NCBI GenBank assembly: GCA_024278715.1
Contig: JAJRSN010000464.1
Coordinates: 1-11,262, forward strand
DNA: 11,262 nt
Source: Calditrichota bacterium
Lineage (GTDB): Bacteria; Calditrichota; Calditrichia; Calditrichales; Calditrichaceae
Reading direction: 5' to 3'
Of this stretch, positions 6,544-11,262 are shown one piece after another (within the stretch, counting starts at the first letter, position 1; each line of letters begins with the position of its first letter). Made by a program: the position numbers and the translations under genes. The notes under the pieces are model-generated. The model was not told the DNA's origin. It saw only the letters and a list, made by a program, of their open reading frames with translations, and made no database searches.

Positions 6544-8016
6544 ATGAAGATCATCTACCGTTACATCATTAAAGAGCACATCGGTCCGTTTATCATGGCG
6601 CTTACCGTGATTATGTTCATCCTTTTGATGAATTTTCTGGTAAAATACATCGGTCAGATTTTCGGCAAGGGTCTGCCGGTGATTACTATTTTTAAACTAA
6701 TCGCCTTCAACTTATCGTGGATGTTTGCCCTTGCCGTACCCATGGCAACACTGGTAGCGGTGTTAATGGCTTTCGGAAGACTTTCGGCGGACAATGAAAT
6801 TACAATTCTGAAATCAAGCGGAATCAGTCTGTACCGGATCATTCGTCCTTCGCTTTACGCCGGATTTGTTTTGATGTTAGTGATGATCTTTTTTAATGAT
6901 CGCATTCTTCCCGAATCCAATCATCAGGCAAAATTGCTTTTAAGAGCCATCAGACAAAAAAAACCGACTTTGCAGTTGGAGCCCAATATCTTTTACACGG
7001 TTGATAAATACACCATTGTGGTTAATCGCATCGAAAAGCCGCTTCCCGAAGAATGGCTCGATCTTTCCAACCTTTTGGGAGCTGAATACCGCGATAAACC
7101 GGAAACCGACCGGTTGGTGGATGTCACGATTTTCGATCAAAGCGATCCGCGGGAAGATATAACCATTACCGCCCGGGAAGGATACATGACTTACTCCATG
7201 GAGCGTAAAAGTCTTGTTTTTACCTTGTTCAAAGGCGAGTTTCACAAATTAGACCGGCAAAAGCTGACCGAGTACGAGCGTTCTATTTTTCAGCGGCATG
7301 TGGTTTACATTCCCGCCAGTGAATTTGCCTTTGAGGAACGAAAAGACACCGATCGCGGCGATCGTGAGATGACCATCGCCATGATGAAGAGAAAAGTGGA
7401 ATATTTCAGGAATCAGGCGGCTATCCGAAAAACCAAATACGCCAATACTATTAAGCGGAATTTTGCCGAATTGGATCGTCTCATAAAATCGATCGACAGC
7501 CTGAAGACTTCTGCGGACGCGGATTCTGTTTTGAGTTCGATTAGCGATAATCAGTGGTTAAAGGCTAAAAACAAGGCAAAACGCGTGGCGGATCGTTACT
7601 ATTATCAGGCAAAAACCAATATAAGCTATATGAATAATCAATATCGCGCCGTCAACAAATTTATGGTCGAAATTCACAAAAAGTTTTCCATTCCTTTTGC
7701 CAGTATTGTGTTTGTGCTTATCGGCGCTCCGCTTGGCATTATGGCGCGTAAGGGAAGCATGGGAATCGGGATCAGTTTAAGCATCGGCTTCTTTTTACTC
7801 TACTGGGTTTTTTTGATCGGCGGCGAAGACCTTGCCGACCGGCGCATTATAAGTCCGTTTTTGGCGATGTGGGCGGCAAATATCATTGTGGGCTTGGTCG
7901 GGGTTTATCTGACCTGGAAAACCGTGAAAGAGACGTCTTTTATTGACTGGGAATATCTCGGCAAACTGTTGAAATTCTGGCAGAAGCATCCCGTTGAAAA
8001 TGAAGGACGCCTTTGA
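6544..8016 (+). CDS. lptF: LptF/LptG-family lipopolysaccharide export permease, long form
   Basis: An inner-membrane permease of the Lpt ABC machine, which with LptG and the LptB ATPase extracts lipopolysaccharide from the inner membrane and passes it to the LptC-LptA bridge. The 490-residue protein has three N-terminal membrane segments (about 14-36, 50-76, 102-118), a periplasmic beta-rich domain (about 120-265), and three C-terminal segments (about 383-400, 408-425, 440-458). DNEITILKSSGIS (83-95) is the conserved cytoplasmic coupling-helix region; KKFSIPFASIVFVLIGAPLG (379-398) is the family's hallmark entry to segment 4. Oddity: residues about 272-375 form a long, charged, mostly helical insertion that proteobacterial LptF (about 360-370 residues) lacks; long YjgP/YjgQ proteins of this type occur in Bacteroidetes-like lineages. 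I call it lptF because the following gene looks more like LptG; the two could be swapped. Confidence 0.85.
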   Translation: MKIIYRYIIKEHIGPFIMALTVIMFILLMNFLVKYIGQIFGKGLPVITIFKLIAFNLSWMFALAVPMATLVAVLMAFGRLSADNEITILKSSGISLYRIIRPSLYAGFVLMLVMIFFNDRILPESNHQAKLLLRAIRQKKPTLQLEPNIFYTVDKYTIVVNRIEKPLPEEWLDLSNLLGAEYRDKPETDRLVDVTIFDQSDPREDITITAREGYMTYSMERKSLVFTLFKGEFHKLDRQKLTEYERSIFQRHVVYIPASEFAFEERKDTDRGDREMTIAMMKRKVEYFRNQAAIRKTKYANTIKRNFAELDRLIKSIDSLKTSADADSVLSSISDNQWLKAKNKAKRVADRYYYQAKTNISYMNNQYRAVNKFMVEIHKKFSIPFASIVFVLIGAPLGIMARKGSMGIGISLSIGFFLLYWVFLIGGEDLADRRIISPFLAMWAANIIVGLVGVYLTWKTVKETSFIDWEYLGKLLKFWQKHPVENEGRL

Positions 8017-8091
8017 AACCGGAAGTTAAATTAATTTACGCGCAAAGAAAGATTCTCCAAACTCAATTTTTGTTTGCCTTTAATTTAATCT

Positions 8092-8121
8092 TTGACCACA
8101 TTACTTAGTCGAAATGATATT
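8092..8121 (+). promoter_or_regulatory. Candidate promoter for lptG
   Basis: TTGACC (8092-8097, five of six to consensus), an 18-nt spacer, and GATATT (8116-8121, four of six). It lies in the 196-nt gap between lptF and lptG and about 90 nt before ATG 8213. The gap holds no other gene and no clear terminator, so lptG may also be reached by read-through from lptF. Confidence 0.33.
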
Positions 8122-8212
8122 TTATTATATCCGGAATCAAAAAACGATTGGTTTGAATTGTGATTATTTTTAAACTAAAGTGATATTAACAATATTGGAA
8201 ACCGCGCATTTT

Positions 8213-9292
8213 ATGTTAAACGCCTTAGATCGATACCTGATAAAAAGATTTATTGTAAATTTAATCGTCGGAGTCATTGCCTGGATTATCATTTTTGTGG
8301 TTGTGGATTTAATAGAGAATATCTCCCATTTTCTGGATCGCAGCGCTTCTTTCCATCAGATTTTCATGTATTATTTTTATTACATTCCCTACATCATCAG
8401 TCTTACCCTGCCCGTGGCGGTTTTATTGAGCACGCTTTTCACGCTTTCGACCATGGCTGTGAACAATGAAATTGTCGCCCAGCTCTCCGCGGGGATTAGC
8501 CTGTACCGCACGCTAAGACCGTTATTTCTCGCCGCCTTTTTGATCAGTATCGCCGCCTTCTTTTTTAACGAAATCACGGTGCCTTACGCCAACCAAAGGC
8601 GATTTGACATTAAACGATACCAGATTAATCATGAACCGAAACCCAGATTTCGTTCGCGGTCGAATGTTTTTCTGCAAATCGCTTCCGACCGGACTTTAAG
8701 CGCGAAATACTTTAACGGAACCACCAACAAGGCGAGCGAGGTTAGTATTAAAACTTTTAAAGGCTCGGAAATGATCGAACGCGTAGATGCCAAAACCATG
8801 ATCTGGCAGGACAGCCTGTGGAGACTGATCAATGTTACCATCCGCGAGTTTAAGGACGAAACCGAAAGATTAAGGCGCCTGCCCGATACAGTGTTAACTT
8901 CGTTGTCTGTGATTCCGGAAGACCTTGCCATTGTTCAAAAAAAGCCCGAAGAAATGAGTTATAACGAGTTAACCGATTTTATCGGAGAATTAAAAGCCAT
9001 TGGCGCCGATCCGCGAAAATGGCTGGTTGAACGTCATTTAAAAATTTCGCTGCCTTTTGCTAATTTCATTGTGGTTTTACTGGGCGCTCCTCTTGCTTCA
9101 CGAAAACGACGCGGGGGTATGGGACTGAATTTCGGGTTAAGCCTTGGCATTAGTTTTACCTATTTCATTATTGTTCGTGTCGGTCAGGTTTTCGGGCATC
9201 AGGGTTCTTTAAACCCGCTGTTAGCCGCCTGGCTCGGAAATTTGGTGTTTATGACTCTCGGTTTGTTAGCCATTTTAAAGGTGAGAAAATAA
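8213..9292 (+). CDS. lptG: LptG-type lipopolysaccharide export permease
   Basis: The second permease of the lipopolysaccharide exporter, partner of the preceding gene in the LptB2FG complex. From ATG 8213 it has 359 residues, the normal family length. The start MLNALDRYLIKRF fits the usual LptG N-terminus (LDRYL-x-K-x-F), which is why I prefer it to GTG 8180; that longer start adds 11 residues before the match. Neither start has a strong ribosome site. Three N-terminal membrane segments (about 14-34, 55-80, 102-120), a periplasmic beta domain (about 125-270) and three C-terminal segments (about 278-295, 303-323, 335-355) are visible. NNEIVAQLSAGIS (84-96) is the coupling-helix region and KISLPFANFIVVLLGAPLA (277-295) the conserved segment 4 motif. 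It lacks the helical insertion seen in its neighbour. Confidence 0.87.
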   Translation: MLNALDRYLIKRFIVNLIVGVIAWIIIFVVVDLIENISHFLDRSASFHQIFMYYFYYIPYIISLTLPVAVLLSTLFTLSTMAVNNEIVAQLSAGISLYRTLRPLFLAAFLISIAAFFFNEITVPYANQRRFDIKRYQINHEPKPRFRSRSNVFLQIASDRTLSAKYFNGTTNKASEVSIKTFKGSEMIERVDAKTMIWQDSLWRLINVTIREFKDETERLRRLPDTVLTSLSVIPEDLAIVQKKPEEMSYNELTDFIGELKAIGADPRKWLVERHLKISLPFANFIVVLLGAPLASRKRRGGMGLNFGLSLGISFTYFIIVRVGQVFGHQGSLNPLLAAWLGNLVFMTLGLLAILKVRK

Positions 9293-9302
9293 ATTTGCGG
9301 CT

Positions 9303-9329
9303 GATCCGCCGGATTGTGCCCGGCGGATC
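9303..9329. terminator. Strong hairpin between convergent genes, likely bidirectional terminator
   Basis: GATCCGCCGG (9303-9312) and CCGGCGGATC (9320-9329) form a perfect, GC-rich ten-pair stem with a 7-nt loop. It begins 10 nt after the lptG stop and lies about 64 nt past the stop of the convergent peptidase gene. Neither side has a proper T run; the minus-strand side continues into a moderately T-rich stretch. The position supports a terminator or RNA 3'-end stabilising role for both genes. Confidence 0.55.
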
Positions 9330-9392
9330 GCGCCACTTGTTACGCCACAGCACATCGTTCACGGTTTTAATAATCAAACGCGCTGTTAACAC

Positions 9393-11262
9393 TTACTTTA
9401 AAAATAAGGCGTTGAACAACAATTTGAACGCGCCCTGGGTCGAGGCTCTGAATTGCGGTTGAAAGCCGTACAACACCAATTGCCCCTTGCCTTTTTTAAT
9501 CCATACGGCTCCCACTTTGTTGCTTAGTAACTCTTCCTTTTCGGCGTAACCGCTCAGCAGAATATCGCGTTCGGGATAATAGCCGATTACCCGGCGATCC
9601 ATGTCAAATGTGGGGATCGTAGTGCGAAATACGGGTCTTGCTCTGGAGAAAACGCCCACTTCGGCAGGCAGACCGTACGTTAACGGATGGTTTGGGATCA
9701 GTTCCATTCGGATCAGCGATCCGGGAATGTACAATCCTTTTTTCTTCAAATCCTGAGCAATGTTTCGCACCGGGAGCTGAAAGGTTTCTTTTTTTTCTTT
9801 GTTTTTCGGGTACTCCAATAGTCCGATAAACAAATCGGTCGATCTTCCCCATGAGATGATTATGCCTCCGTCATCCAGAAATTTCAGAATCTTTTGAAAT
9901 CCTTTTTTACCCATTCCTTTGGCGTAAGCCGGCGGCAGACTGCTCATGTAATAATTTTTACCCGATTTGTATTTGCCTTCCATCAAAACCGACTTGTCCG
10001 CGTCGGGAAAGATGACAATATCGAACGCTCCCGAAAATTCCGTTTTTTCCGCTTCGCCCGGACGAACAACTTTAAAAGGAATATGGTAGCTGTCAAAAAT
10101 AAATCGCGTCCATCCGGCGTCCATGTCGTGGAAAAAGGTTTCGATTAACGCGATGCGCGGCGCGCGGATTTCGCTTAAATTTTCCGGCGGAATGGGGTCT
10201 TTCAAATAAAGCGGTGAAACGGTCAACTCATTCTTAATCTTGTCCAAATCATTTTTTTGCAGCACAAAACTTCCCGCTTTAAGCTCGTAGCTGTCAACTT
10301 TAACGGTTTTGTTTAACCGGAATACTTTTGCTCCTTTGCTCAGGGCGGCAAAAGCCGCTTTAAAACTTTCATTGTTCTGCACATCAAAAACCGCCGTTTT
10401 AAAGGATTGCCGTGGCTCTTGCCAGAGATTAAAACTCGAATCCACGGGAGTCAGTATTGAGTTGGGCAGTTCAAAATATTCGTTAATCGTTTTGGTATTG
10501 ATTCCGCGATGCAAGGGCAGCGACCAACTGGTGATGTCGTAAGGTTTAATGATCTTGCCGTTTGGTGTGTAATGGCGAAGAGGGTAGATTTGAGCTTCCA
10601 AAACCTCTTTAATAAAAGGACGGAATGGCTGACTCAGAGGAACAATCAAATCGCCTGCTTTAGCCTGAATTTCGCCGAATTGAAAATTTTGTTTCAGACT
10701 GAAAACGTTCACGCCGTGCTCGATTAAAAGACGCGTCAAACCGACCAGTTCGGAGGGGTCGTGTTGATTTTTGGGAAACAGGAAGAAAAAGGGCGGTTCG
10801 CTTTTTCCGCGCTGCACTTCTTTTTTGCACAGATCGTTGCGCATTTTCAGGATTTCCTGACGATATTGAGAGGCGGTGCGCAAAAGCGAGCGTGTCGATT
10901 CAATTTCATATTGAGCGATGTCGCTCAAACGCCACCATCCCCCGCGCCAGGGCAGCGACATGTTGATGCTCTTTTTGTATTCTGACAAGCCCTTTCCGGC
11001 AACCTGCAATTCGGTCGGTTCCACATATACGGGCGTGGCATAGCGGGCGCTTGCGCATTCGGTAAGCAGGCTGATGCAGTTTTTCCAGTTACTCGTCTCT
11101 GTGGAGCCGGGCCAGTAATCGTCAAATAAATAGTGTTGGGTCACCCCTTCCAATCCGGCGGCGGTCATATCTTTTACCATATTCGAGCCGAATATCCAGC
11201 TCCAGTTCCAGATGGCGGCGTCCACATTTTCGGCAATGGGATCGTGCATGGGAGGAACAAAA
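9393..11262 (-). CDS. M14-type peptidase with C-terminal glutamine-amidotransferase-like domain (N-terminus cut by window edge)
   Basis: The frame is open from the right window edge (visible start FVPPMHDPI) to TAA at 9393-9395, so at least 622 residues of the C-terminal part are present. An ATG at 11249 is internal, not the start: it lies inside a conserved segment. Numbering from that Met, residues 1-80 match the end of an M14 catalytic domain, and LLTECASAR (61-69) carries E64 at the position of the catalytic glutamate; the zinc-binding HxxE would lie outside the window. Residues about 85-340 are a long middle region without a recognised name. The C-terminal third (about 365-618) looks like the class I glutamine-amidotransferase-like fold found at the end of some large M14 proteins, with IALIETFFHDMDAGWTRFIF, FDIVIFPD and FLDDGGIIISWG. 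The protein is probably exported, but its N-terminus is unseen. It converges on lptG. Confidence 0.8.
   Translation of the reverse strand, partial: FVPPMHDPIAENVDAAIWNWSWIFGSNMVKDMTAAGLEGVTQHYLFDDYWPGSTETSNWKNCISLLTECASARYATPVYVEPTELQVAGKGLSEYKKSINMSLPWRGGWWRLSDIAQYEIESTRSLLRTASQYRQEILKMRNDLCKKEVQRGKSEPPFFFLFPKNQHDPSELVGLTRLLIEHGVNVFSLKQNFQFGEIQAKAGDLIVPLSQPFRPFIKEVLEAQIYPLRHYTPNGKIIKPYDITSWSLPLHRGINTKTINEYFELPNSILTPVDSSFNLWQEPRQSFKTAVFDVQNNESFKAAFAALSKGAKVFRLNKTVKVDSYELKAGSFVLQKNDLDKIKNELTVSPLYLKDPIPPENLSEIRAPRIALIETFFHDMDAGWTRFIFDSYHIPFKVVRPGEAEKTEFSGAFDIVIFPDADKSVLMEGKYKSGKNYYMSSLPPAYAKGMGKKGFQKILKFLDDGGIIISWGRSTDLFIGLLEYPKNKEKKETFQLPVRNIAQDLKKKGLYIPGSLIRMELIPNHPLTYGLPAEVGVFSRARPVFRTTIPTFDMDRRVIGYYPERDILLSGYAEKEELLSNKVGAVWIKKGKGQLVLYGFQPQFRASTQGAFKLLFNALFLK

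Noticed and set aside
1..11262. Mobile elements, CRISPR arrays, tRNA or rRNA genes, anti-phage systems
   Set aside because: No transposase or integrase motifs, no regularly spaced repeats, no tRNA-like cloverleaf or rRNA segment, and no defence-type domains were found.

Overview
The window looks like a chromosomal stretch of a moderately AT-rich, double-membrane bacterium. A TonB-dependent outer-membrane receptor and two LptF/LptG-type lipopolysaccharide-export permeases require an outer membrane. The secreted M14 peptidases and the overall style suggest the FCB side of the tree (Calditrichota or a neighbour), but that placement is inference without a marker gene. No tRNA, rRNA, CRISPR array, insertion sequence or integrase was seen.

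Layout. Positions 1-782, minus strand: the N-terminal part of a secreted M14 zinc carboxypeptidase that runs off the left edge, preceded by a 48-residue signal-peptide ORF that looks like the stub of a decayed larger gene. Positions 783-1260: a divergent non-coding region with a hairpin, a 13-bp palindrome and a likely promoter for the rightward genes. Positions 1261-6232, plus strand: a compact six-gene cluster (nikR, ECF T component, ECF ATPase, TonB-dependent receptor, ECF S-component-like membrane protein, SAM methyltransferase) with gaps of at most 22 nt and several overlaps. Positions 6544-9292, plus strand: lptF and lptG, each with its own candidate promoter. Positions 9303-9329: a strong hairpin between convergent genes. 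Positions 9393-11262, minus strand: the C-terminal part of a second M14-type peptidase that runs off the right edge.

How it works together. The central cluster reads as one operon for moving a scarce solute across both membranes. The TonB receptor would take it across the outer membrane. An energy-coupling-factor transporter (EcfT plus one ATPase plus the small membrane protein as substrate-binding S unit) would take it across the inner membrane, under a nickel-sensing NikR repressor with all four metal ligands intact. The unusual point is that the expected nickel S unit (NikM/CbiM) and its NikN/NikL helper are absent. A vitamin-type S-component-like protein takes their place and is followed at once by a methyltransferase. 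The cargo may therefore be nickel or a nickel chelate handled by a non-standard S unit, and this is the main lead in the window. The LptF/LptG pair belongs to lipopolysaccharide export and appears functionally unrelated.
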